Of a DNA stretch of 64,000 nucleotides, positions 11,231-24,269 are shown one piece after another. The position numbers and the translations under genes were made by a program. The DNA lies in contig NC_066562.1 in NCBI RefSeq assembly GCF_024679095.1, forward strand, positions 6,051,176 through 6,115,175, written 5' to 3'. Within the stretch, counting starts at the first letter, position 1. Each line of letters starts with the position of its first letter. The notes under the pieces were generated by a model. It did not search any database and had not been told where the DNA came from. It saw nothing but the letters and a program-made list of their open reading frames with translations. Origin of the DNA: Eriocheir sinensis (lineage: Eukaryota; Arthropoda; Malacostraca; Decapoda; Varunidae).

Positions 11231-14200
11231 GTGAGGCCGTGGCAGTGGCGCACAGGAATTGTATTGTCAAGTGGCTGCCATGATGTATGACTTTCATGGC
11301 CCGTGTTTTTTTTATTTTTGTTTTTTTATATAGCAAGGGAGGCAGGTCAAGGACAAAAAGCAGAAGAAAAAACAATGAGGCTGGAATTTTATTTATTTAT
11401 TTTTTTTTTTATCTGAGGCAGCAGTTAAGAGCAGAAACAAACCTTGAGCAGAGTAATAGAAGTTTAGGGTTGATTAAATATTGGACAGCATCTGGGTCTT
11501 CTGCTACTTGGCGATGGGTGAAAATTGTCAGCTTGGCGAGGTATTTGACCCTGGGCCCTTGGGATCACCACATCCACTCGCTGAGCATTCAGTCGCCACC
11601 GCCTCCCCCTTGTTGCCATGTTCTGTTGGTAATGTCATTTGTGTCTGTTGTGGCATTTCCTTGGTGAGACAGGACTTTTAACGCGTCCATTGTGATTGGC
11701 ATGGATTTGGCCTTCACTGGTAGCCTGGTAACATATACTCCCAGGTCTTTCTCTGCCCCTGTGGTGGATAGTAGAGTGTTTCCCATGTGGTATTGGTATG
11801 CTGGATTTCCCCTCTCAAGATGTATGACTTTACATTTTTCTTCATTAAATTGTACCAGCCACTTTTTGTTCCATTTCTGTAGCTTGGTGGTGTCTTGTAG
11901 GAAATCCACAGTCAAGGGGTTAACACTGTCAGGGCTGCAGGCACAGTGTTTGTTTGTGTGTGAGCCACCAACAAAGTTTTCTGTTGTGTAGGTTTGAGGG
12001 CGTAGTGGAGGGTGACCCCACCTACCCGCCTGTTGTGCTGCGCGACCCCAGAAAACACAAAATATGGATTCGTCCGGAGACCATGGACCTGACGGTCCCG
12101 CGCTTCAAGGTAGTGTGCTGCTGCTGTTGTTGTTACTTGTTAATGCTGTTGTTGGTAATAGTGTTAGTGCTGTTACCAAAGTCTTACATGCTACATGTTT
12201 GATACATATTATTTAATGGTAATTTGACACACATGAAATTTGCCATATATAAAATTATAACCTACATAATATATTAAGTATTCTGTTCCTTAATGCCAAT
12301 ACATGTGAGTTCATTTTTCATCAAAGGGAGTATTTCCTCTATGACACTAGCAAAGCCAGTGTAATTTGACACTTGTGACTCAGTGAGGCGAGGGATCAGG
12401 TCCTGTGGCTGGTGCTGTCACGTGTCAGACTCACCCGCCACCAACACCTTGTGACTGGCAGTTTGGAAATGCTTCCCAGATGTTTCCCTTCTCAATATTA
12501 ACAACTTCCATAAAAAGTACATAAAGAGTGTCAATTATTTTCATGCCAGTTTGTAATTAAGGTGCACAGCTTCAAATTCCCTGTGCCACACCATCCATGA
12601 TGGCAGTAGTGTTGTGTTGGTGTCTTGGGATCCACGGCAGTGGCTATAGTTTCCATACATTCAGCCTAAAAAGGGAGCTCTTTTTCTTTTCCTTTTTTTT
12701 CTCAAACCTCAGCATAAAAAGCTTCCAGGTGTAGATCGCTCACCCTTTTGTAGTTTCCTTATATTTCTGTATGTTACAGATTGACTCAGACTACGTGGGT
12801 CCCCCGCCGCCCCTGGAGGTCACCATCTTCAACATCAATGACAACATAGACAGGCAGTTCCTTCATAATGAAATTGTAAGTGTCAGGCTTCAGGGTGACC
12901 AGTCGGATGACTTTTTCTTTCAGTAAAGGAGGCTGCTCAAGGGCAATAATAAATAAAAACAAAAAGGCCCGCTAGCACGGCTCCTATAAAAGAGAGTAGA
13001 GAAGAGTGGCTGAAAGAGAGGTCAAAAAAGAGGTTGTGCATATTGTGTTGAAAGAGAGATACTTTGTTTACATACTCAAAATATATTATCATTATCTAAT
13101 GGGAACACTAATTAATTCTTCATTGTGTGCTTGCGTGTACCTGCCGCAGGTCAACAAGCACCAGTGTGGGCAGATCCAGCAGCTTGAAATCTTCTCCCAC
13201 GACTTGTCCCGCAAGCACTTGGGTGTGGCGCGGTTGGTCTTTGAGGAGACGGAGTCAGCGAAGCACTGTGTCAAGAAGCTCAACAACGCCACACTCATGG
13301 GGAAGGTCCTGCAGGTGTTCCTCGACCCTTTCGGTGGGTGCTGAGTCCTCGACATCTATTCTTACCTTGCAGAATAGTGTTAGGTGCTTAGGCTTGAGAA
13401 GTTACCAGTATTTCCGTTGACAGCAGTGAATATGCCTCAGTGGTACGGGAGTTAACTTGCCTGGGTTCGATTCCCAGCCTGGGCAGTTGGCGTGCAGCTC
13501 ATCCAACTGTTAATCCTCCCTATGGTCCAACCCTTTCAAATAGTCCATTTGGGCATTTGATTCCACTGGTCCTTTCCTCCCCTCTGCTCTGCCACACAGT
13601 CTCAACACATCCCTTCCTCTCATATGTTACCTATAGCTAACATATGAGAGGAAGGGATAGGTGTTGGGACAGTGTGGGAAGAAAGGACCCTCGGAATCGA
13701 ACGCCCAAACAGACTATTTAAAATGGTTTGACTATTGTTTAACCTTGAAAATCGATATTCTTGTTAAATTCATCCTCTAAGCCTTCAAAATTGCTTAACC
13801 CGGTAGCTGCGGGGATCATGTTTCTTAAAGGTTCCTCTTAGCGAATTAATGAGAAAAAATCACCACTCACGCAAACCATTATTTTATATGTATCAACGTA
13901 TTTGTGATCAGTTTTTGTATCCTCTATTTTGGGGGGTTCATGTCAAGGCAAGAATTTGGCCCGTCGCTGGTACCGGGTTAACAAAAAAAATTGTTTACCT
14001 AAGTTTTTGCGGTGCTGTAATGTATCCCGGTGATCTTAGGCGAGGAGTGTAAGAAGCGAGTGGCGGAGGTGGGGAGCCAGCTGGAGGAGGAGGCCAAGAG
14101 GGAGGAGGAGGCGAAGGAGGCTAAGAAGAGGCCGCCTCCCCCCGCCAAGCCGCCACCGCTGCCGCCGCCGCCCTCCTCTGACGAAGAGAGTCAGTCGAGC

Positions 14201-17200
14201 AGAGAAAGGGAGCGGCGGAATGTTGAGAAGACGGAGTTTGAGCGCACCAGGTGAGGGAGAGAGTGTGGCTGTGGCTGTGGTGGTCAGGGAGTGGCTGTGT
14301 CTGTGTCTGGCTATGGTGGTCAGGGAGTGTCTGTGCTGGTCAGGGAGAAAGGGAGTGGGAAGGTACAGTATGGCAACCCAAATTTCACTCTGATCCTGTA
14401 TCTTGAGGTAAGGGGCCGTATTTTAAAATATTTTGGCGCCCAAGTTCACCTATTTGACAAGGCTTTCCTAGGAGTTTGGGGCATTTCCAGGAGTAGTTTT
14501 ATGACCCTGGTGGTAGTTTGATCCTCCCTCTGTACCGTGAACCTAAAGAAACACTCATTAGAACCCGATTGATGCCCTCTTTGACCTTTATAAATAGTTG
14601 ATGTGAGAAGCGAAAGTGTCTTAAAATATTGGCCAAAGGTCCTTCCCACCACAGGCTCAAGGGTCAGTGTGAAGGAGATGACCACTGAGGCAATGTGCAG
14701 CTATAGCTTTCACCCTCAACTTTACCTATACTTTGTCTTGTCTCCACTCCTGTATTCAGTCCAATAAGGCAGGCAACACACTCACTCATGGCTTATATCA
14801 TGTGTATGGGAGCAGCATTTTTTTCATTTTTTCTCTTATTTATTTAATGGCAGAGGAAGCAACTCAAGGGCAAAAACATAAAAATAAAAAAGCCTGCCAT
14901 ACATTACAATTTTACAGTCATTTTTTCTTTGTTCTTTGATGATATTTATTGGTGTATTTTTCTTACTAGTTGGTTTGAGGAGGCGAGGAAGCCCAGCGTA
15001 GAGGAAGCAACTCAAGGGCAAAACATAATAAAAATCCCGCTATACATTACAATTTTACAGGCATTTTTCTGTTACTTGATGATATTTATTGGTGTATTTT
15101 CCTTACTAGTCGGTTTGAGGAGGCGAGGAAGCCCAGCGTGCCCGTTCTGCCGCAGCAACCACTGTCATCGGCCAACACCACTGTCCCGTCGTCTTACTTC
15201 CCCGAGCACCGGCAGCAGCAGACGCAGTTCGGCTACCAGCAACACCAGCAGCAGCAGCAGAACTTCCCGGGCTACGAGCAGTACCACTACTCAGGCTACC
15301 CATACCATGAGTACCGCGGCACGTGAGTATTGGTGGGGAGGGGAGGGGGGTTGGAGGAGGGGAGGGGGTGATGGGAGAGGGTGTGGGAATGTTAGTAAGG
15401 TGCATGTGTGGGTGTGGAAGGTGTGTGTGTGTGTGTGTGTGTGCGCGCCCCTGGATAAGCCTCCTATTCCCACCTGCAGTCAGCGTTCCTCCCCCAGGTA
15501 CCCGGCGGGTGTCAGCAACAGCCACCACTGGAGCGGCGGGGGAACCTCTGCCCAGCCCACGCCTCCCCCCCAGGCCTGGCCCGCCAACCACCCGCCTGGT
15601 CACGTGGGGAACGACCACCACCCAGCGCCCCCGCCACACCCACCCCCTCACCCGCCGCACCCACCCCACACGCCCCATCCCCCTCATACACCTCACCCCT
15701 CACACTCATGGGATGCTGCCACCCAGCGCTACCATTACCAGCGCAACTCCCACCCCGAAGCCTTCGAGGGGCCGGGGGGGGCTGCCCCCGTTGCCCCGGC
15801 CGCCCCCCCCGGCCGGCCCAAGTCTGAGGAGCGGGTGGAGGGCGGCGAGGCGTCGGCCAGCACCAAGCCCAAGCCTGAGTCTGAGGAGGAGGAGGAGGAC
15901 AAGAGCAGCCTGGACCTGGACACACGCATCGCCATGCTGCTGCAGAACAAGGACAGCGGCATGGCCCCGCCCTTCATGGCCATCAACCTGGGCAGCGACG
16001 AGGACGAGGCGGGCAAGGACGCCTCACAGCCCTCAGAGGCGGGCCGGGACGGGGAGGCTGCCGCCGCCGCCGCTGCTGCTGCCGCTGCTGGCGCCTCTGC
16101 CGCCTCCACCTCCTCCAGCAGCTCCTCGGGGGAGACGGACTCCTCCTGCAGCAGCGGCAGTGACAGTGAGGTGGGGGAGGGGTCCCGGGGTTCCAGCACA
16201 GGGGAGGGACAGATGGCATGGGGGTCGGGGGGTGAGGGCCCCCAGGAGCCCCTCTCCACCCCTCCCTCCCCCTTCCTGTCCCTGGAGATGTACCTGCACT
16301 GGCACGAGAAGAGCAACGAGCTCAAGATGGAGGCCCAGCAGCGGGAGAGGGAGGAGAACAGGGAGCGCCTCAAGAAGCTCAAGAGGAAGAAGGTCAAGAA
16401 GAGGGAGAAGGCGGCGGCGGTGAAGGCCGAGGTGAAGGAGGAGGTGAAGGAGGAGGCGGGTGAGGAGGGTCAGGTCAATGGCCTGGATGACGACCGCATG
16501 AGTCTGTCCAGCCTCAGCTCCACTGAGGACCCCATCCTGCACCAGGACGTGCCCATCCCCCCGGGGCCCTACTCCGCCCCGCCCCCCGGCTACCCACACT
16601 ACGCCGCGCCCCCGGGCTACCCCACATCCTACCTCCCCGGCAGCTACCCTGCTGCTGCTGCTGCCACGTCCCTGCCCCAGGAGGCCACCTACACCTGGCA
16701 GCCCCCGGGCTACCCCAGCGGCCTGGTGTCCAGCTACCCTGGGTACAACCCCGGCTACATGGCCCTCTCCTCCACCCTGCCCCCCATCACCCACCCTCCC
16801 CCAGGCACCAGCCTCCCGGGGCAGACCCAGTACCCCTACTTTGGCCCCGGCTACCCCGCGCCCCAGAGCGGGGACACCACACACAAGAGTGGCGAGTATC
16901 ACGACCCAACCATCAAGTGAGTGTCCCGGCCCAGGGCGGCGGCCATCACTGCCTGCCTGTTCCTCCATGATGAAGATAATAATGGAAAATGTGAAAGAAA
17001 TGTTTAATATTGTTCTCTAATTCATGACTTAATTGTATGAGAGCAAGGACATCGCTTTAATAATGTTCTCCCTTCCCTTCCTTTGCAGCGCGGTTCTTGA
17101 CACGGTGATCGAGGAGCTGAAGAACATTCTCAAGCGGGACTTCAACAAGCGGATGATTGAGGCGACGGCGTTCAAGACCTTCGAGGCGTGGTGGGACGAG

Positions 17201-20200
17201 CAGGAGAGGAAGTTCAAGGTCAGGGCGCCGGGAGTGACCTTTCTTGTGACCTTTCTTGACCTTACACTAAAAGCATTTGTTTGTCTCTCGTTATTGTACA
17301 AGGTTGTTTATTGTGTTGTTGTTATTATTTTTGTTATTCTCTTATTTGATAGATTTTTTGTTTTATTTTGTTATTTTGTTATTTCATTTATTATATTCTG
17401 CCTTTTGGTCTGTATTTTATTGCACTATTATTTGCTCGTCTCTCCACTCACTACATCATAATTTATTTTATTATCTGATCTCTGTATTTCATTTTCATTT
17501 GTTTATCTTTCTACTTAATACCCGGTTACTTATTTTGTCTCAATCTCTCTTTTCTTATCATTTTTTTCTCTCCTCATTGATTTCCCCATTTTCTATTCCT
17601 TTCCCATTCCACCATCCTCCATTTCTTCCCCATTTTATCTCTCTATTGCTCTCTATTTCTCTATCATTTTTTCCTCTCCACAAAGTGCCTGGTTCATTAT
17701 TTCTCATTTTATCTCTCTATTGCTCTATATTAAGTCTATCATATTTTTTAGTACCTGTTTATTTATTTTATGTGTGATCTCTTACTCTATTAATATCACA
17801 AGTTGGTCAGCCAATACTCCTGTTTGTTGTGCGCTAAATCCCCCCTTCTCACCCCAAAGGCATTTTATCTCTCTATTGCTTTAAGTTTAGTCTCTTTTTT
17901 TAGTACCCTAGTTTATTTATTTTTATTATGTCTGATTTCTTTTTATTCTTATCACAAGTTGGTCGTCTCAATAGTTTGTGTGTAGTGTGCTCCTTCTCTT
18001 TCCCAGGCATTTTATCTCTCTATTGCTCTATATTCAGTCTCATTTTTTTAGTACCTGTTTATTTATTTTATGTTTGATCTCTTTTTTTACTCTATTAATA
18101 TCACAAGTTGGTCAGCCAATACTCCTGTTTGTGGTGGGCTAACTCCCCCCTTCTCACCCCAAAGGCATTTCATCTCTCTATTGCTTTAAGTTAGTCTATC
18201 ATTTTCTTTAGTATCTGTTTATTTATTTTATGTTTGATCTCTTTTTTTACTCTATTAACATCACAAGTTGGTCAGCCAATACTCCTGTTTGTAGTGCGCT
18301 AACTCCCTCCTTCTTGGCCCACAGGCTCAGTCGGTGGTGCGGGAGAACAACAGTGAGGTGGCGCCGGGCCCTCACGCCAGGATGGAAAAGATCAACTCCA
18401 TCTCGTCGCTACTGGAGACGAGGGAAGGGTTCGGCCTGGACTCCCTCGGCTCCCTCGGCCTGGGCTTCCGTGCGGCCATGCCCAAAATGCCCTCCTTCAG
18501 AAAGGTGGGGAATGCTTTCATTGTATTCATTTATTTACGTCTTTATGTCCTTCTTTTCATTTACCGTCCTTATTTTTCCTCTCTCCCACTCCTGATGATT
18601 GTATACTCTTCCCTTTTGTTCATCCTTGTCATGTCTTCCTCCACACACTGTATATATTTGTGCAAAAGCCGTTCACATATTTAAGTAGACTTCCAAAGGC
18701 CAAAGGTATTACATGTTCCAGTGAGGGATAGATTTAAGGCCAGTTGCACAGTTTGAGATACGTATTGTCCCCCAAACCAAATACTACAGGCTTCAAGAAC
18801 CTCGTATATATTGTTTTGTGTTGATATAGACACAGGATGATAAGTATATTGTTTTATTCACTTCAAGAATATGTGTTTCGATCATTTGTTCACTTAATAC
18901 TGTGTTTGTTTTAACCCAGTAGCAGTGGGGATCATGTTTCTTAATGGTCCCCCCAAGCGAGAAAAATGAGAAAAAATCACCCCTCACACCAACCATTTCA
19001 TAATATATATCAAAGCATTTGTGATCAGATTATGTATCATCTATTTTTTAATTTCATCCCAAGATGCAGCATTGTTTTAATCATGTGATCACAAGATAAA
19101 TACCGTGTTGTTTTCATTTCAGAACAAGATACTGTGTCGTTTCAGTCTCTTCCTATCAAGCTAATGTGTTGCCTCCTCCATTCCAGCGCAAGATCAAGCC
19201 CCCCTCACCTCCCTGCATGGACGAGGATAGCCATGGCCCCGTGTCAGATGAGGACAGCAAACAGTCGGCGCCCAAGGTGGCGGAATCCTCAGACTCAGAC
19301 TCCGGCCCCGAGGACTCGACGCCTGTGCCCAAGACCAAACCCTCACCAGCCACCACCAAGAGGAAAACCAAGTGGTCCTCGGATACGTCGGGTGTGTATT
19401 TACTTATTTGTATTTGTATCAACCATTAACTCTGGAAGAAATTAAAGACAGAAAAAACTATATCAACAATATGGAACAGAAGAAAAAAGAAAACTGAACA
19501 AAACTAAAAGACACAATGACAATCAACAATCAAGAACAAGTCATAAGTGGGAGCCGTTACAAAGGCAATCCCACGCCTACTACTGGAGTGTACTGGACTG
19601 ATCTACCTATTTGTAGTATACAGGACCAGAACTCAAGCTTGGGTAGTCCTGTCCCCTAATCTATATTTTTCCAGCTTTTCCTTCGTTTTGTGGACACTGC
19701 CCGCTTCAACAATGTCTATTTAGTCCATTCCATGTGTCCACACTCCTGTATGGAAGACTGAGCTTCTTTATGTCTTTCAAACAAGTCCCCTTTCTCAATT
19801 TCTTACCATGTCCTAATAGTTGCCTCACTCATTCTTTTTTTTCTTTTTATCAGAGCAGTAGGTAGTGTTTTTTTGGTTGTTGTTGCTGTCTATGTCTTTT
19901 GCCCATGTACTGACTCCCATGCCGTAAGGAGAAAAAAAAGAAAAAAACCCTCGACAGTCTCTTCCTTGTGTGTTGCAGGAGGGAGCGTGGCGTCATCCGA
20001 GGATGAGGACAACAAGTATGAGTCCTCCTCCTCCTCCTCCTCTAGCTCTGAGTCCTCAGGTTCAGAATCTGAGTCGGAGTCGTCCACATCGGAAAGTGAG
20101 GACGAGGAGAAGGAGGCAAGCGAGAAGACACCCGAGGAGGAGGAGAACGAGAATCTGGGTCTGGAGGCGAAACCGAGGAAGAAAGTGGAGGAGGAGGAGC

Positions 20201-22067
20201 CCACGGAACTCAAGGTTGGTGAAGAGCTTGATTTTGTTTGATATTGTAAAGAAAATTTTCTGTATTGTTGACTGGTTTTATTTTTTACTCATTTTTTATT
20301 TATTTTACCTCAATATTTTTTTGGAAGAACTCAAGGTTGGAGAGCCTGATTTTTTATATTTTGTAACGTTTTTTTCTGTATTGTTGACTGGTTTTATTTT
20401 TTACTCATTTTTTATTCTTATTTTACCTCAATATTTTTTTGGAAGAACTCAAGGTTGGTGGAGAGCTTGATTTTTTTTTTGTGTGTTTTTTTTATTTCTG
20501 TATTGTTGACTGGTTTTATTTTATACTTATTTTTTATCCTTATTTTATCTATATTTTTTTTCTTTATGTTCTGGCATTGTTTGGTTGGTTAGTTTAGTAT
20601 GATGAATGTTTACATAGATTTACATAGAAAATCAGACCACACAGACCCCATGGACATGAAAAAAAAGAAGAAAACAACAAATCAGATTATAATAAAATAA
20701 AGGGAAATAAAAGTAAATAAAAAGGGAAATGAGAATGCAAAACAAAAAGAGGAAACAACAAACAATCATAATAAAAAGGGAAATAAAAATAAACAAAAAA
20801 GGGAAAATAAGGACAAAAAAAAACAACAACAAATAAAATAACAACAAACAGAATCATAATAAAAAAGGGAAATAAAAAAATTAAAAAAAGGGAAAATAAT
20901 GACAAAACAAAAAGGATAAGAAACAACAAATAAAATAACAACAATCCCTCAGGAACTTCGGAAACTCGAGGAGGAATTTGCGGCGGACGTTCGGTTGGTA
21001 GTGGAGGATGTGATGCGGACCCCAGAGCACGACCGGCCGCCCACCCCCCTACCGGAGCTGCCACCCAACCAGCTAGACGACGACGCTTGGATGGGGGACG
21101 ACGAGGAGGTGATCGCACCCGCCCCCTGTCCCCCGCCCCACAAGGTAAGGTGTTGGGTGATGAGTGATGTGGTGGGTAATTAAGGGAGTGGGTTTAAGGG
21201 TGGGTTAGGGGATGTATTTAGGCATGATTGTAATGCGTTGTTATAGGAGTGACATGGAGGGGATTAAAGGGAAGGGGGCTGTGTATGTGGGTGTGAGGAT
21301 AGGGAGGTGATCGCTAATGTGGAGGGGAAGTAACGGAAGGGGGTTGTTTATGAGTGTGTGAGGGAGGAGGGTGGGTAGGGGATGTATTTAGTCATGATTG
21401 TAGTGCGTAGTTATATGAGTAACATGGAAGGGATTAACCCGTCCGCTGCGATTGGCACATATTTTGCCTTCACTGGTAGCCTGGTAACAGATACTCCCAG
21501 GTCTTTCTCTGCCTCTGTGGTGGATAGTGGAGTGTTTCCCATGTGGTATTGGTATGCTGGATTTCCCCTCCCAAGGTGCATGACTACATTTTTCCTCACT
21601 GAATTGTAGCAGCCACTTTTTGTTCCACTCCTGTAGCTTGGTGATGTCTTCTTGTAGGAAATCCACAGTCAAGGGGTTAAACTGATGGCTGGCTTGCAAA
21701 ATATGGATGCCTAGTTCTGCTCCATTATAACCTACACATCAAACACCTTCCACTAACTCGTTCCTCTCTTCCACACACCCAGAAGTCACCACCCGCCACT
21801 CCGAGAAAGACCACCGTCACCACCCCGCCCACCACCACCCCCACCACCAAGACCAAAAAGCCCCCCAAACCAAGAAAGCCCAAATCCCCCGGTACCAAGA
21901 AGCCCACCAAGCCCACCCCCATTACCTCCAAGCCCGACAAGACTCAGAAGGCCAAGGAAAGGAGAAAAGAAGAGCCTGTCACCGAGACTTCCGTGCCCAC
22001 TCGGGAGGGTGACTCGGAGGTGCGTGAGGATGTGGATGTGAGTTTAAGGGTGACGGTGAGGATATTT

Positions 22068-22118
<51 letters not shown>

Positions 22119-23267
22119 GTCATTATTCCTCTTTTTCCTTATCTCCTTTTTCTTTATTTTTTTCTTTAATGTCACTGTCTTTTAGTTTTCATATCCACTT
22201 GTATTTCTCCCTCATTGGCAGTTACTCACACTTTTTATTTGCCTTAGTTGTCCTTTACACCATAGGGAAAAAATAGGTAAGGTAAAGTAAATACAGAAAT
22301 ACACCAGGTATTCATTATATGCGAGGGTTACGTTCTGCAAAAACCTCGCATGATGTAAATTCGCATATATCGAACCTATCATCCCATTAGTTATTGGGGG
22401 TTATGTTCCACGGCCCGTTTTCGAACCCTCTAACTATTTATTCCGGCACCGTTTCACAATAATAAAGCACTAAAGCAACAATAAAGCTTCCAGGGAGACA
22501 CACCCAAAGTCTACGATTTAAGCTGATGATTAGCTACCTGAGGATTAACTTTAGGATCAGAGCGAGGAAAGTGGGGGAAAACATTTGCACCCGCTGCCGT
22601 CTAGTGCGAGTTGGCCACCATATATCACCAACCAGTTACACCAGCGATTTTTTTTCTCACATAAAACGAATACTTGGCACATTTAGGTTAGCCGCATATG
22701 AGCGAATTCGCATATTTCGAACTCGCATAAATCGAATACCTGGTGTACAAAATATAGTACAAAAGCAAATAGAAACTAGACTAAATCGAGCACAAAGTAA
22801 CCTTCATATTTCTCCCTGACAGACGGACACGGCGGATGAGAAGAGTGACCTTGAGGACGGCCTGGGTGAGTCAGCGGAGGCGGCGGAGGCACTCATGGCC
22901 CTCGCCGGCGCTGATGCCAACGGCCGGGTGCGCTCCTCTTCCTCCTCCTCCTCCAGCACCTCCACCACCTCCTCCTCATCGGGCAGGACACCAGGCAGCA
23001 CCGGGGAGGAGGAGCGGTCGCCGGTCCTCCTGGAACACAGCTACTGCCTCCCCTGGGCCCCCAAGGATGGCACCAATGCCTCGTTCCTACCCCCAGGTGA
23101 GGCCCCCCTCCCCCCTTACCACTTAGAAGAACACAAGAACACACTACTATAAATTCTCTTATTGATTTTTTATACTTTTTATTTTTTATTTATTTTTTAT
23201 TTATTTGGTCTTTGGAAATTGTTATTAGAGACCTGCTTTTTCCTACTAAATCCTGCACTAATTACCA

Positions 23268-23299
<32 letters not shown>

Positions 23300-23381
23300 A
23301 AGTTTTAAGTTTCTCCTGTTTTTTTACCTTGAACTATCTCCTTTACTCTAAAAAATATGATAATATAAAAAAATGCTTCAC

Positions 23382-23440
<59 letters not shown>

Positions 23441-24226
23441 TAACTAACCATCCTCTCCCTTTGATCCCCAAGCAGAGGAAATGGCTGAGAAGGAGAAGGA
23501 GCAGAAGATGGTGGTGGGCAACACAGATCACGACTACACGCGGCCTCGCACTCCCCCCGACGCCGACAAGGTTAAGGTCCCCAAGCTCGGTGCCAGCAAG
23601 ACCATCACGCCCAAGCCCCGCGGGAAGGAGAACAGGGAGATGCAGGTTAAGAAGGAGGCGCTGGACAAGAGAAAGATGCCCCCAGTGTCGTCGAAAGCCG
23701 CCTCTCGACTGGCCTTCAGACCTCGCAACCAGATGGACGAATACAATGTTCTCTATTCCTTCCTTATACGCGGTGGGTTTCATGATGTATTTCTACCCCT
23801 CTATGTCTGTCTTGCTGTCTATCTCTGTTTCTCTGTCTCTTCCCCTAGTCTCTGTCTCTCTTCTTTCTCTCTGTATCCTTCTCTTTCTCTCTGTATCCCT
23901 CTCTTTCTCTATCTCTCCCCTGCCTCTCTCTTTCTCTGTCTGTCTCTCTCTGTCTCTGTCTCCTTTTCTTTCTCTCTGGATCCCTCTCTGTCTCTCCCCC
24001 TAATCTCTGCCTCTTTCTCTCTCTGTCTCCTCTTTCTCTATCTCTCCCCTGCCTCTCTCTTTCTCTGTCTGTCTCTCTCTGTCTCTGTCTCCTCTTTCTT
24101 TGTCTGTATCCCTCTCGTTCTCTGTCTGTCTTCCTCTCTTTCTCTCCCATCTATCTTGTAAATGATAACATCCACACTTAGGCATCCACAGTTCATCGCT
24201 TGGTCTGTGATGTGATAATAATAGTG

Positions 24227-24269
<43 letters not shown>

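Noticed and set aside
11589..11915. Minus-strand RT-like frame as a gene
   Set aside because: It is about 80-100 codons, repeated at five loci within the same short element, and has no catalytic RT core.
13441..13480. A tRNA gene
   Set aside because: A and B boxes are present but no acceptor stem or cloverleaf closes; it is the head of a SINE.
14929..16920. A single 663-codon open frame as one exon
   Set aside because: It joins the decoy acceptor copy, a shifted reading of exon 6, intron 6 and exon 7. Splice phases and family similarity support separate exons 6 and 7.
15323..16968. Several long frames on both strands over SETD1 exon 7
   Set aside because: High-GC, low-complexity shadows of the real exon; composition is Arg/Pro/Ala artefact.
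23212..24161. 263- and 226-codon frames with Leu/Ser tails
   Set aside because: Only 23476-23772 is exon; the rest is CA and TCTCTG repeat translation.
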